A program made the position numbers and the translations under genes. Shown here one piece after another: positions 11,291-24,117 of a stretch of DNA of 64,000 nucleotides. The stretch's first letter is position 1; every line of letters starts with the position of its first letter. This stretch comes from Vespula vulgaris (Eukaryota > Arthropoda > Insecta > Hymenoptera > Vespidae). The stretch is from the NCBI RefSeq assembly GCF_905475345.1, contig NC_066586.1:13113400-13177399 (forward strand). Direction: 5' to 3'. The notes beneath the pieces are model-generated. The model had not been told where the DNA came from, made no database searches, and saw only the letters and a list, made by a program, of their open reading frames with translations.

Positions 11291-14260
11291 GCCTATTTTC
11301 GAATAGGTTAAAGTTCATATTCGTTTCGAATGTCTCACGGAGTCTGTCCAATGTCGTGCCAAATTTCGATCGTATTTAGAAAATCACGTCATCGTAACTA
11401 AGCCGATTCCTTGATATTTATCTACAAGACTCGAAATGAATCATGAGATTTTCTCAAATTATTTTCGTAAGATACTATTATAAGATCTATATATTCAACT
11501 TAAATATAATAAAATATTCGCGATTCGAAACAGCTGTCAAGGTCCAAATAGTTCATTTTTCTATTTTTATATACATATGTTAGAGACTTTTCTTACTAGA
11601 TAGCTAGCACAAGTGATATTTAATACATTGCTATATATATATATATAAAATAATGTATTTCATTAACTATGTTTATAATTAAGAATTATTGAAATAATTC
11701 GTAATACAAATAAGTTCGTTTATATTCATACATTAATTATAATTGCAAAAACTGAACTTATTGATTAACTAATAAAATCATTATTAAAATATTAAAAATT
11801 CAGGAAAATTGGTGACATTAAAATTAAATAAACACTATTTAATGCAATGAATAATAGCATAATAATGACTTATACAATTCTAAATATACTTTAATAATTA
11901 CATAAGTTGCATCTACGCGTAAACTCGAGTATACTCGTAAGCGATCAACATTGTGTTATTAAGACATTTATGATTCGTTAGACTAAACGTTTAGACGATT
12001 ATTGTGTTTTTCGATACTTATTGTTACAATAAACGCTCATTTTTATTTAATCGAGACATTTGCTATGATGTAAACTATTTGCCCTAATAAGTCTGAAGAA
12101 TGTTCCGAGTATAGCATTTGTATTTTTAATTCACGCATCGTCATCAAGTTGTTGTATATGCGATCGAATGTCTACATGCGTTTAACTCTGTTGCAGCTTT
12201 ATCAAGTAATCAATATAATATTTTTTGTTTGTTCAAACTGAATATATAATACGCTAGCAATTAAATGAAAAAAAATGGTTCTTTTCTTTTTTTACGATTT
12301 AATAATTCTCAATTATGAGCATAATTGGTAAAATGCATTACTGTTCATATAAAATAACCGGTTACTAAGGTGTTTTAAGTATCATTGGGCAGTTATCTGA
12401 TAAAAAATATCTCTAACATATATATATATACATGAGCCGGTGATTATGAAAGTGGTCTTAATCACTGGAGGTATTAAAAGACATATTTTGTCTCTGTTTC
12501 TCTCTCACACGTTGATCTTAACATTTTTAATATACATAAAATAATTATTCTCCAAGAATAAATATATGGATATATATTTTTTGCTTGTCTTTTTATTAAA
12601 GAAATATAATTATCAAAGAATTCAGAACCGAATATTAAACTATCAAATAATTTAAATGCTTTCAGAAAAATATAAATATAATATAAGTATTTATACCACT
12701 CTTATAATCACTGACTCATATAATTATTATAAACATTGACGTTGAAGAAATCAGAATACATTTGACGGTGCTACTGCAATAGTCTGTAAGGTTATCTTTG
12801 ATACTGGACCGATCAGACTTTTCATTTTTTCTTTACTAAAAAGGCCACGCTTGTAAAACGTGCATATTATAAATACAAAAAAAAAATAAATCCTCGTCAT
12901 TCGGATATGAATAATAATATATACGTTATTAAGTATGTTGATAGGCACGTTTGAGATTACGTAAAACGGTTAATCTTGTTCTATTTTTTTTCTTAATAAA
13001 TTATCGCCGATAACGTAAAGAGAATAATACAGATTTAAGATCTTATTGTGTTTTATTATCTTTTTATATCAGATTAAGCAGTTATCTAATAATTTATTAT
13101 AATTATTCATTATGTAGAAACTCTTGAATATTATTACTAAATATACGTCGATATATTATCAAAAAAAAAAAAAAAAAAAAACAGTTTATCCATTAATAAT
13201 GATAATAAGAATAATTATAATAATTATAATAAATTTTAACGAGTTTTGTAAGAATAAAAAAGAAAAAAAAAAACGTTCGCCATTTTCGATAAATTAATCA
13301 TTTTGAAGCGCGATTATTACTAATAGCGGCCAGTTCGAAGATCTTTGATGATCATTTCGAACATTATAGCGTCGTTTCTTTTTTTTTGTTTCTTTTCTTT
13401 TTTTTCTCCCTGAAAGATCAACGAGGTCGAGGCCAAATTTATTCGACATACGTTCGTTCGTACGTATATTTATATGTCTACTCCCTGTAGAGATATCAAT
13501 CTAAATGATTAACTCGATCGACGAACCGAGTTTTAAATGAATGGTGGGGATCACTGTCTTAAATATGTCGGATCTTTTCATTTCTTATAATTGCTGTCTG
13601 CGATGAAGTTTATATCAAATCGAGTAGAACAAGGAACTATGAATCAATTCTCCTTTACAATGACATTTTCGAGTTATTTGTATTATTCTAATGTTTTTCT
13701 GTTTTTCTTTTTCGTAGTAAACTGTGTAGATAAAACAGTATAATATGCATGGTAGTTTAACCTTCGTAGATTTGTATAAGACAATTAACAAAACGAAAAA
13801 AAAAAAAGATAATAAAGAAAAGCTCTTCTTTATTTTTCTTCGAGTCGTACAAAATTCTATAGGCCAATAAAACGCTTCGTAAAAAATATTCGAAAAAGAC
13901 CCAAATGGAAATATGAAATTACTTACATCATGTTTATACATATATTTTTAACATTTTTTGTTGATCTATTTGATAGGAATATCTAATTGATTATATGGAA
14001 TCAAAGTCGAGAAAGTGTTATTTTATTCCGTATTATTAAATGTCTGCAGATAATCTCCAAATCGATCTTATCGATTGGACAGATCACACGTAAGGTGTAC
14101 GAAAGGAAATTGATTTCAAGATAGTGTACATCTATACTTGTTTTGAATTATTTAATATATTATTCTTACACCTAATTTAAATCGTTTGATGTTATCAATA
14201 TATTTCTTTGTTACAAAAATAATAATTTTTTTTTCGCAATAAGAAAAAATCACATTGATA

Positions 14261-14291
<31 letters not shown>

Positions 14292-16142
14292 GAGTAATAA
14301 GAAAAAATATATTAATAATAAATGTCCGGTTTTTTTTTTTATGTTAGAATAGACTAATATGAAACGAAAAGAAAATCATAGTAATGATATATATCACGTT
14401 TTATATTAAAATATGATAACAAAAAAAAAACAATACAAATTAACAACAACAATAACAATACTACTACTACTACTAATAATAATAATAAATAATCGTACCA
14501 TCCATGATATCCATGTTGTGACGTTAGGTTAAAAACTGTCTCCTTCCTTTCGAGCAGGTTGAAAAACTTCGTATTCTTCAACTTGAGATATATTTCACTT
14601 TCACGAAGGGAGATGTACCGTTTTTCAAAAGTAATCAAAAACTACAGGCTTGTCGGGCATCGCGGCTCGACGCAGCGCGTCGTCTGATTGGAAAGAGACG
14701 ACGGCACGTGCACCGAAAAATGGTGCACTTTAATTTGATGAAATAAGAGCGAGGACTACCTCACAGTACGAGGAATCAGTAAGCACTGAAGAGAATGATC
14801 AAGAGAACGTAGGAAGAGAACGTCGTCTGCCTGTCTGTGACGTTCTCCGTTGATTCGTTGATTCGTTTGTTCGTACGTTCGATGTTGGCAAAATAAAAGA
14901 AAAAGAAAAGAAAAGAAAAAAAAAAAAAAGGAAAAAGTCCGAGAGGTAACGAAAACAAGATTCTACTTCTTTGTTTTTGTTTTCTTTTTTTTTTTTTTTA
15001 ATAGAGGAAACAAGAATTTCTTCTAGATTCTTTGTTTCCTTTTTCGAAGATCGGATTTAAAGGTCACGACTTTGATTGTCCGTCTTAATAATGTCGTTTT
15101 TCAAATAAATGGTTAAGTCCTTGAAACACCTATACGTTTTTCTTGTTAAGATTTTGATCAAGGATCGATAAACACCCAACGAATGTGTATGTTAATACAT
15201 ATTGATTTCCATTATTCTTTCGAGTTCGTTCGTTCGATCCAGCGATCGATGTTACCGTCATTCCTGGAATGTCTTCGGGAACAACGACGAGTATTAAAAT
15301 AAAAACAATAACGACTATAATAACAATAACAACGATAAGAACAACAACAACAACAACAATAATAATAATAACAATAATAACGCTATTGATAATAGTACCC
15401 ACGAGAGTAGCAACAGGCTCGACGAACCGAGCGACACTGTTCGCTTTCGCTCGGCTATGCTTTTCGCGCGTCACGACGTTTCGACTTTCGATGACATACA
15501 AACGATCGCGATTGGCTGAGAACGTTCGTTATCAGGGATCGACTTGCCATTGGAACTGTTAGTTGAACGAATGCTTGCTTCTAATCGTTTATTTTTTCTT
15601 TTTCTCTTTCTTTTCTTTTTTTTATCAACTTCCGAACGCGATTTCGTAATAACAGGCTCGACGACGGAGTAGCTGACGATAAGAGAAAGTACTGAGTGTG
15701 AATATACTCGTATATGTACACGGTCTATATACATATATATTTAGAAGTATGTGAATTTTATGTATGTATATACGTATGTATGTATATATATATATATATA
15801 TGTATGCATATATGTATGTACATACCGCCTTTCTCTCGATCCTCGACATTCCTTTGCTCGATCCACAAGTAGAGACTTTTCCTTTCTCGTTTCCTTCGTT
15901 GAATCTAAGCACAACCTGCAGACTCCATTGCGTTCTCCATTCTCATATATTTTTCTCGTTAACTACATGTATGTGTTTGTGTGTGTGTGTGTTTACGTGG
16001 AAACTTTGAAGTTCGTTGAGCGATCTCAGTCGTGTCAGAGGATCATCGTCTTTACTGATATCGCTTTAGATTTACCGACGGAAAACGCATAAATTTGTCG
16101 CATATCTTTCATCCAATTATTTATATATATATATATACACTT

Positions 16143-16192
<50 letters not shown>

Positions 16193-17072
16193 GTGTGTGT
16201 ATATATATATATATTACTGTTCACTTTCAGTACGTCTTACATTCTGCGTATTCTATTTCTCAATTTTCTTTGACGATATATTTTCGGTATATATATATAT
16301 TTCTTTTTAGATTATAATATGACATGATAAGTTGTTACTGGAATAGAAAATTTTTGTTAATTACAAAGAAATAATGACGATGATATTAGACGATTAACAA
16401 AACGTCAAATAATAATCTATCTAAAATTCCTGTTATAATATCATTGTATATATTTTATTTTATAATGTCATAATAGGAGATTACTGTAATATAGAAATAA
16501 TATTAATTAGAAATAGTATAAATATAAATAAGGATATTAGACTATTAATGAGATGTCAATTAATGTGATATTAATGTTGTATCTTTTTTAGGAAATCTGT
16601 TGAAAGATTTTGATAATTCTCCTTCCAAAGAAAATAATTTTTGAAGAACACAAACGAGGAAAGAAGTTCAAATATTTATTCTTCCTTTTCTTTTTTTATT
16701 TTTTCATTCTTTTATTATTCCGTCAATCAGATTCTTTTTTAGATATGCTTTCTGGTATTACCGATTACGTTCAGATCCTTTCGTAAAAATGCATTCGTCA
16801 TCTGCTTACAATCATTTTACATTAGGTATATCAGGAATAATACAGGACATGAAATAATAATATACCACAGAAAATAAATGATAGTACACGACGAAGTAGA
16901 AAATAACTGGTCTTGTTACCAATCGTTCTTTTATTATTCTCTACGAGAACAATGACAGTTACAATCCATTAATAAAAACGTAGAAGCGATGATGAAAAAA
17001 AAAAAAAGAAAATAGAAATGAAAAGCGCATCCACGTTATTTCTTCCGGTTTGTATATACATACATACATACA

Positions 17073-17118
<46 letters not shown>

Positions 17119-17940
17119 ACAAGTTAAAAAAATTTTGATTACCTCGTGTGAGTTTATGCGAAAGGCGTGATTTCGTTAAATAGTTAACACAATAATAATT
17201 AAATATATATTAAAATTTTCTCCCTCTCTTTTTTCTCTTTCTCTCACTCTCCTTCACTTTTTCTCTTTCACTCTTACTCTCAACAATGAATACGAGATTA
17301 ACTTGGAAACTCTAGCTTTCCATTTATTTTTAATCTATACATGATCGATTCTCGAAAAACCGAAACACGAAACGTTCGAAAGTCACGGTATGAGTCCGAT
17401 CACGTGCTTTCTTTCTCTCTCTCTCTCTCTCTTTCTATTCATCTCTCTTCCTCTCGTTGGTTCGATATTCTCGTTCGAATTTTTACGAACGAACAAATTC
17501 GTAGCATTAACAAGTGTCGAATAATTTAAAAAAATGTACTACTATCTATATACATGTAGAAAAGATAAGCTGAAGAATGATTCGATCGTGAATAATTAAA
17601 ATTATATACCCCTTAAGCAGTTTAAATATCTTTACCGTTAATATGAAACAAAAAAAAAAAACAAGAAAACAAAAAAATCAAAAAAAAAAAAAAAAAAAAA
17701 AAAAATGGAAAAGAAAGAATAAGATTGCTAGCTACCGTGTTATGTAGATGCCTTAGGATTGGACCAGGCATGAAATTCCTTACCGATCGATTCTCGTGGA
17801 ATCAGCGTGGGAAACTGTCGTTCCTTCGCTTACGATTAGTCCGTTCTACGATCCGCTCGTTCGTCGTCCAACTCGTTCGAAGAACCCAGGTCGGCATCCA
17901 ATTTCGTAAAACGAGACGATCGTTTTTCGATCGAGAGATT
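11291..17940. other. AT-rich noncoding region
   Basis: No gene could be supported. Content is mostly AT-rich unique sequence with homopolymers (13161-13180, 17677-17704), AAT/AAC triplet tracts (14268-14290, 15330-15382), TA/TG tracts (15783-15802, 16123-16213) and a CATA tetramer array (17061-17100). A denser block at 14640-14860 with CACGTG and ATTGG looks promoter-like but leads to no recognised exon. The 3' UTR of the DAN-type gene may extend into 17.6-17.9 kb. Confidence 0.5.
14708..14728. repeat. Short hairpin in a promoter-like block
   Basis: GTGCACC at 14708-14714 is inversely repeated as GGTGCAC at 14722-14728 around a 7-base spacer, next to an E-box-like CACGTG. It could be a palindromic factor site. 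No factor is assigned. Confidence 0.4.
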
Positions 17941-19073
17941 TCAAAAATCTTTCTTCTTGCCCTTGTCGACGACAACGTTGTCGTGATAACTGATCTCTTG
18001 ACCAGCGACTGCTGGATGTAGATAATGTGGCTCAACGTCGATCTTTTCTTTAACACCAGAATCCAAAACCATCGAATGATGAGGACCTCGATGTAGCATC
18101 GTCGTTGCACCGTGATGTTGTTGCTGTTGTTGTTGTTGCTGTTTGTTAGTTTGTTGATGCTGTTGATGCCTCTCGTCCTCTTGACTATATTTCTTTAGCA
18201 AATCCCTCAACTTCTCCATATCAACCTCCTCTCCGAATTTCGAGAAAAGTTCCTTCGCACCAGTCTCGTCTAATTTCTCCGAATCCTTGAATCCTTGCTT
18301 GAACAATTGCAGGAATCTTTCGTTAGCTTCCACACCGTCTCTGGTCGTATTCTTGGATGAATTCAGATTAGGATTCAATAAAAGATCTGGGGTCTCGTGA
18401 ACAACGTTCACGTTCTTATCCAAATTTTCGACCGTCAATGATTGAAGCAAAGTATTGTAATCAGGTTTGATCCTAGATGTCTCCATGCACGAACTGCAGG
18501 AACAGTTTGTTATGATTTGAACCTTTTTCTGCATAGTCATAGGATTATTTGCCTCATCCTTACAATCCAAGGTAACCTGATACGAAAAATAGTTCACTTG
18601 ATTAACTATTAAACGTGTTGAAAATATTATCGTGTATTATTTAACATCTATTTCGATATCCTAATCGTATTGACCGAGTTACCTACCGTATGCCAAACAC
18701 TGTCGAGAGGCTGACACGAGTCGCAATAGGGTCTTATCAAATCACCAGGAGCGGACGGCTCGCTGTGGGGTACCATGTAAGAGAAACAAGCTCCAACGCA
18801 CACGTTGTTGTCGAGCTCTTGGGATGAACATTGAGGCCACGCGACTACCTGCTTGATAGGCGTCGTTTTGCACCAACTGTGCTTGTCTGGATAGAGTACT
18901 ATGTTGTGGACCTGGAACGGATGATTAAACGCTCGAAGGAAATATTCCAAGTAGGTAAGCAAAAGAGTTCGTTTAATAATTTTACGAACCTTGTGCTCCC
19001 GATGAGCGTGTAATATATTCGATTGAACCAAGAAGAAAATGACTGTTGTCATTAATTGCCACGTAGATTCCAT
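17941..19073 (-). CDS. NBL1: Secreted DAN/NBL1-type cystine-knot protein
   Basis: Three exons (18990-19073, 18687-18911, 17941-18576) encode 314 residues. A signal peptide spans about residues 1-23. The cystine-knot (CTCK/DAN) domain spans about 30-135 and includes WCK (41-43), Cys56, the knot motif CVGAC (66-70), YCDSC (90-94), Cys108 and NCSCSSC (127-133). Known DAN-family proteins are extracellular BMP antagonists, so a similar role is inferred. The long C-terminal tail (about 135-314) is charged and holds a Gln/His-rich stretch from CAA/CAG repeats near 18115-18165, which vertebrate family members lack. Exon 1 uses a gttcgt donor, with T instead of purine at +3. Start choice: this Met begins a hydrophobic signal and no in-frame Met lies upstream within the exon. 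Bursicon subunits share the fold, but cysteine spacing fits DAN better. Confidence 0.9.
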
Positions 19074-19589
19074 GATCTCTGTAACAGCATAAAAAAAAGA
19101 AGCTATCCAAATTTTCTTTGTTTTTTTTTTTCGAAGACTATGGACATACCCGGAAGATCAGGATTCGTATAGAAATACAAAAGATCAAAATTAAATATGT
19201 GATTAGAAAATTAGAAAATTTTCGTCACAATGTATACGATCGAATGTTATAGAATTATATTACAATATACGTTTTCAGAGAGTTATTTCAGAGAGTTACT
19301 TTATGTAAAGAATTAGATTACAAACATTTGTTATTAAAAAATCAGCTCATTTGCTAGATTATGTTATAGAAAAGTTTATTTTCTATAAAGTTACAATAAC
19401 TATTATCCAAATATTAGTTTATCATTTTATTGAATTACCATATCTATTACTAGAAAATTAGCAAATTAAATTATTCTACTATTTTGCATAACAAACGTTT
19501 GATTGGATCATAAAAGAGGTAATCAAAAGGCCGACTTTGTTATTCTACTTTATAGTTATTTTCTGCAACCTCGAAGAATATAGAAGAGA

Positions 19590-19935
19590 TTGGATGATTG
19601 GAATGCAAGGAAGGAGAATCGTTTTGACGAGGAATAGCACGTCGTCATTGGTCGTTCAGTACCGGTTGCCGAGCCATAGATATACGGAATGCGTGTTATT
19701 TGAACGAGTCGAGTTGCGAGTACTTGAGAGTACCCTACTTGGCGAAGCTTAGATATTTTTTCGAGAAAACCTATTGCAATTCGAAATACGTGCAACGGCC
19801 GTGCACGTGCATGCCGATACTTTTTTCCCGAATGAATGAAAGTGCCCGGCTCGACTTGAGCGCCTTCGAGGCCTTCGGTTCGACGACCGAACGGAATTGC
19901 GTCATCGGGATGCTTGCTTGCTACGTTGGTATCGC
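19590..19935 (-). promoter_or_regulatory. Candidate promoter/5' region of the DAN-type gene
   Basis: A CpG-richer, non-repetitive block about 0.5-0.9 kb upstream of the DAN start contains, on the minus strand, CCAAT followed by GACGACGTG, and elsewhere CACGTGCATG. Neighbouring sequence on both sides is AT-rich. Its position suggests a promoter or first noncoding exon. The evidence is compositional only. Confidence 0.25.
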
Positions 19936-20321
19936 ATGGTCTCATTTCTTGTTTTATTTATTTATTTTTTTCTTCTTCTTTTTTCTTTTTTCTTTCTTTT
20001 TCTTCCTTCCTTTCTTTCGTTCTTCTTCTTCTCTTTCGATAAAGAATCGATTCGAAATTCCGATCGACGATATTTGTTTTATTTCGAGAGAAAACATACC
20101 AATGGCGGATAAGAAACGATCGGTTGTTTCGTTGTTTTTATTTGTAGAATTAATTATGCGTTATGAATTGATATCTTTATCAAACTAAATATACGTATAT
20201 AATTTACATTTTTTACATTAATTATCTTTGCACGAATTTTTGGTTCTATCTAGAAGGAAATTACATAACACGAAAGTCGTAATATAATTTGTATCAGTGT
20301 AATTATGCTATATGTATTTAT

Positions 20322-20559
20322 TACAGAGTGAGCCAAAGTTCTTTAGACGGGTCGAAAGTTTCTCAGACGATTTTAAAAATCAATTGCTCATCTTCGAAAC
20401 TTTTTAGGTTCGTAGATGGTAGTTTTACAAGCTAGACTTGTAGTGTTTCGATTTGAACAAGAAATTAGCTTGAAACGTTTCGAAGAAGAGTTATTGATTT
20501 TTAAAATCGTCAAAAAACTTCTGACTCCGAGTCTAAGAACTTTTAGTTCACTTTCTGTA
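20322..20559. mobile_element. Fold-back (MITE-like) inverted repeat element
   Basis: The two halves are imperfect inverted repeats of about 115 bases each. They start TACAG and end CTGTA, share an identical internal 19-base stretch around GACGATTTTAAAAATCAAT, and meet at a perfect TACAAG/CTTGTA stem with a 5-base loop (around 20430). The whole element could fold into one long hairpin. There is no open frame. It is either a MITE or a source of hairpin RNA. Confidence 0.7.
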
Positions 20560-22527
20560 TAACTTAGGTGTATATCAACGAAAATATACCAAGTATAACT
20601 TCTATCTAAGAAATATTAACAATATTTCGAATATGAACTAACGATTGAGTTTACGTCAGTTGATAAAACGAAATAAAATTGAAAAAATAGAGAAATATAA
20701 ATATTAGGAATAAAGTTAAAAGTTACATTATATATAATGGAGTTAAAATATCGAGTTCGATCTCCTTTCTCTACTTGTAAATGCAAAGTAATGGACGGAG
20801 AATGGATCTTTGGCATCGATGATGTCGCGACAAAGTCCGGTTCATTCATAGATACAGTAGGGTCTCCCGTCTCTTTCTCTTTCGATCTCGAACCGTATGC
20901 TCGAGTTTTAACTTTCCAAGATTTCGAGATAAGGAAAGTCCTCGTGTCGTCGAAAAGGGGGAGTTATACTAAACCCGTTGTCAACGTCCCAACCATAAAT
21001 AGTGCTGGATTTAGGGTACCAGTGCTGAATACGTGATTCACTCCTTCCGGCGACATACCACCAAATTTTTTTCGAGTCGGAACAACAAAGCCCAACGTTT
21101 AAAAGGATCTTATCGTGTTCGTGCTCCGAAATAGAAATTCCTAGGGAGTTTATATTTCTTTCTTTTTTATTTTGTTAGTTCTCTCTTTCTTTAGAATAGA
21201 AACAATCCTAGCAAAGATAAATACGCGTGCGCACGTACTTTTATTTATTTGATATGTATTTTTATTAATTTATAATAAGCATTTTGTAAAATAAATAATG
21301 ATCGCTATATATACGAATATTTTGATCATTATAAATAATTAAACTTGATCGATCATTTATTTAAAATAGCAGCGTATATATAGACACGTATAACACGATG
21401 AGTTCATTTTACAAAAAAAAAGAATGAAAAAAAAAAAATCTTGAAATATAAAATAATTAATATCTCCCCTGTAAAATTTTGAGATACGATAGTGTAACTA
21501 GAATTGAAAGTTTTTAATAGAATTTTAATCTCGATAAAAAAAAAAGAACGTTTTTCAATACATCAATCTAATTGTAAGAGACAATTAATTGAAACAAACG
21601 TTTGAAACACGTTAGTTCGTTGGTAACACGTTAGGAAGAACTCTGTGATTCAAAGTGAATGGCACGTAAACCGTGAACGCATCGAAGCCTTTTCCTTATC
21701 GCATGCGAATCCGTTAATTGTAATCACGATCTCGCGTGATCGAATAAAGTGACGTAAGGCTGTAGAACGCGTGCATGCAATTTTAATAGTATTCTGTTTA
21801 TCCACCTACACAGAACGTCAACACGATGGTATATACGTACGTATATGTATATAAAATCCCTATCTGTTAAATTCACGACCGCAAATCGATAGCAGGTTAA
21901 TGTCAATTCAACGATTCTAAAACGTTGTTCCGTGAAAGTGATTTTTACGTAATCACGTCGTCCGTATATTTTAAATTTCATGAGCTTGCCACGAATAAAA
22001 CGTAATAAACACGCGCGTACACATAAACGATATCAAATACATAGTTATTTTATTTTCCTTGTTTCGATATGCAAATTATGGTTCGCTTAGAACATGTAAT
22101 CATAGTCGCATTCTATCGTAAATCGAAGAAAAAAAGTCGACGAATCTAACGTGCCTATGGCGAAGATCGAATCGATTGCGATTAGGTCGAAGGGGATTTT
22201 AATTTCCATATTCTATGGTGTACGACCATGTTGCCTGTTTTCGTTCGAGTGGAAGAAAAAAGATTGGAGACGGTGATATTCCTTCGGTTCGATATCGATT
22301 ACCGATCGATGCTCATAAACTGTGAAAGTTCGATGTCTCCGAGAGCCGTCTGTCTTCGTTATAATCACCACCGATCCAATTGCCTGTGGACCGTCTGTAA
22401 AATTTAAACCAATGGGGAAGGATCCAAAGATAGAGAGAAAGAGAGAGAGAGAGAGAAAGAGAAAGAAAGATTGTATCGAGAAGGAGGATGGAAAAGGAAA
22501 AGGATCCAATTGTGAATCCAATTATGA

Positions 22528-22558
22528 AGAAGAAGAAGAAGAAGGAGAAAGGGAGGGT

Positions 22559-22593
<35 letters not shown>

Positions 22594-22617
22594 AGAAGAA
22601 GAAGAAGAAGAAGAAGA
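22528..22617 (+). repeat. GAA trinucleotide repeat
   Basis: More than 20 GAA/GAG triplets, purine-only on the plus strand. It is a triplex-capable tract. Confidence 0.9.
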
Positions 22618-23085
22618 GAAGAACCAGGTCTCGAATGGAATCGATCTCTCGCGCTGCGGGACCACGAGACCGAAGAAGACTACTTGAACCTGAAGTCCTT
22701 CAGGAATTCACGACGAAGACGACGAGGACGACGAAGACGTCGTTCCACGTCGTTTGTGGCTCGCTTACGTATACCCGAGCGAAGTGAATTCCACACGACA
22801 AAAGGAATCTCGTCTATCTCTCTCCCTCTCTCGCTCTCTCGCTCTCTTTCTTTTTCTCTCTCTCTTTCTCTCGACGAACAATTGCCGTCTCGTCGGCCAT
22901 TTCCAAGAGGCTCCAGATCGACTTTTCGTTCCTCTTCGATGCATTTCAATTCCCACCTGAAAGAACCCTCTTTCCACCTCCCCTCCTCCTTCTCCTCGTC
23001 GTCGTCGTCTTTCTCTTTCTCTTTCTTTTTCTTTCTCTTTCTCTTCCTCCCTCTTTTGCTCTCATCTTAGAGCCATCTGCTTTTT

Positions 23086-23090
<5 letters not shown>

Positions 23091-23135
<45 letters not shown>

Positions 23136-23160
23136 TCTTTCTCTCTTTCTCTCCGCGAGC
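23091..23160 (+). repeat. CT dinucleotide repeat
   Basis: About 20 uninterrupted CT units followed by imperfect CT/CTTT units, inside a pyrimidine-rich stretch from 22820 to 23245. Confidence 0.9.
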
Positions 23161-23961
23161 CCTTCCTCGAAGGCCTTTTTTTCCCCTTACAACAGCCGAT
23201 GCGGCCCTTTCCTCTCTCTCTTTCTCTCTCTCTTTCTCCTCTTTATATTCTCGCACAGGATCTCTCTCCGATCTTCCGTTTCTTATTTCGAGTTCCGAGA
23301 ACCACGGAGGTATAGCAGGGCAGCGCTGCGCGCGAAAAGGACGCTTCGTCGATGGTTTAAGGGTGGTAAAAATTAGGTCCTGAAACCGAAGCATCGCCAG
23401 GACCGGCTGATTTCATCTAACTTATCTACCTCTCTCGGAACAAGCACCTTTTTCCTTTTTAGCTCTTTTTCTCTTTCATCTAACGATACATCGACTCGTA
23501 CATACTTCAAAAGTAAGTCACTGACGAAGTTAAGTTTGTGAAGTTAGCCTTTGGTGATTTGAACGACCGAGTAAGAGATGTAACTGGAATAAATTGGTAC
23601 TTGCTGAGATTTTAAAAGAACTACGAAAGGTTAAATTCAATCGATCGTGCAATTTTCAACAGTTAAATAATGATATTTCTAAAGGTTAATATTTTCGTGG
23701 ATCCGAATAGATTATATAGAAATTTGATCTAGTCGATTGTTGTTGTGTTTTTGATGATCGAGCAAAGTCATGCCGAAGGTGTGTAACTTTTAAGAGGAAA
23801 GTGAACACGGCCCTGGCGCGATCGTAGCCAGAAGTCCAAAGCTCTTTGTTGCTGCGCCACCTTCTCTTCTCGCCTCTGAAGCCGTGTCGGTGGCGTGGAG
23901 GTCCCACCTCCTCTTCCTCCTTCTCCACCTCCTTCTTCTCCTCATCCTCCTCATCCTCTTT

Positions 23962-24084
23962 TCCTTCTTCTTCTTCTTCTTCTTCTTCTTCTTCTTCTTC
24001 TTCTTCCTTCGGGCCCGTCCTTTCGATTTGCTCGTGTCGTCGTCGTGCCGCCAGAAAGAGAGAGACCGAGTAAGATAGAAAGAC

Positions 24085-24112
<28 letters not shown>
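23962..24112 (+). repeat. CTT repeat facing a GA repeat
   Basis: CTT units at 23962-24007 are followed by GA units at 24086-24112. This places a pyrimidine tract and a purine tract on the same strand about 80 bases apart. Confidence 0.85.

Positions 24113-24117
<5 letters not shown>

Noticed and set aside
15751..16310. Tyr-Ile-rich frames
   Set aside because: TA and TATG repeat translation only.
17061..17100. CATA array considered as a CRISPR-like or telomeric repeat
   Set aside because: Pure tetranucleotide microsatellite without spacers. It is not a telomere motif.
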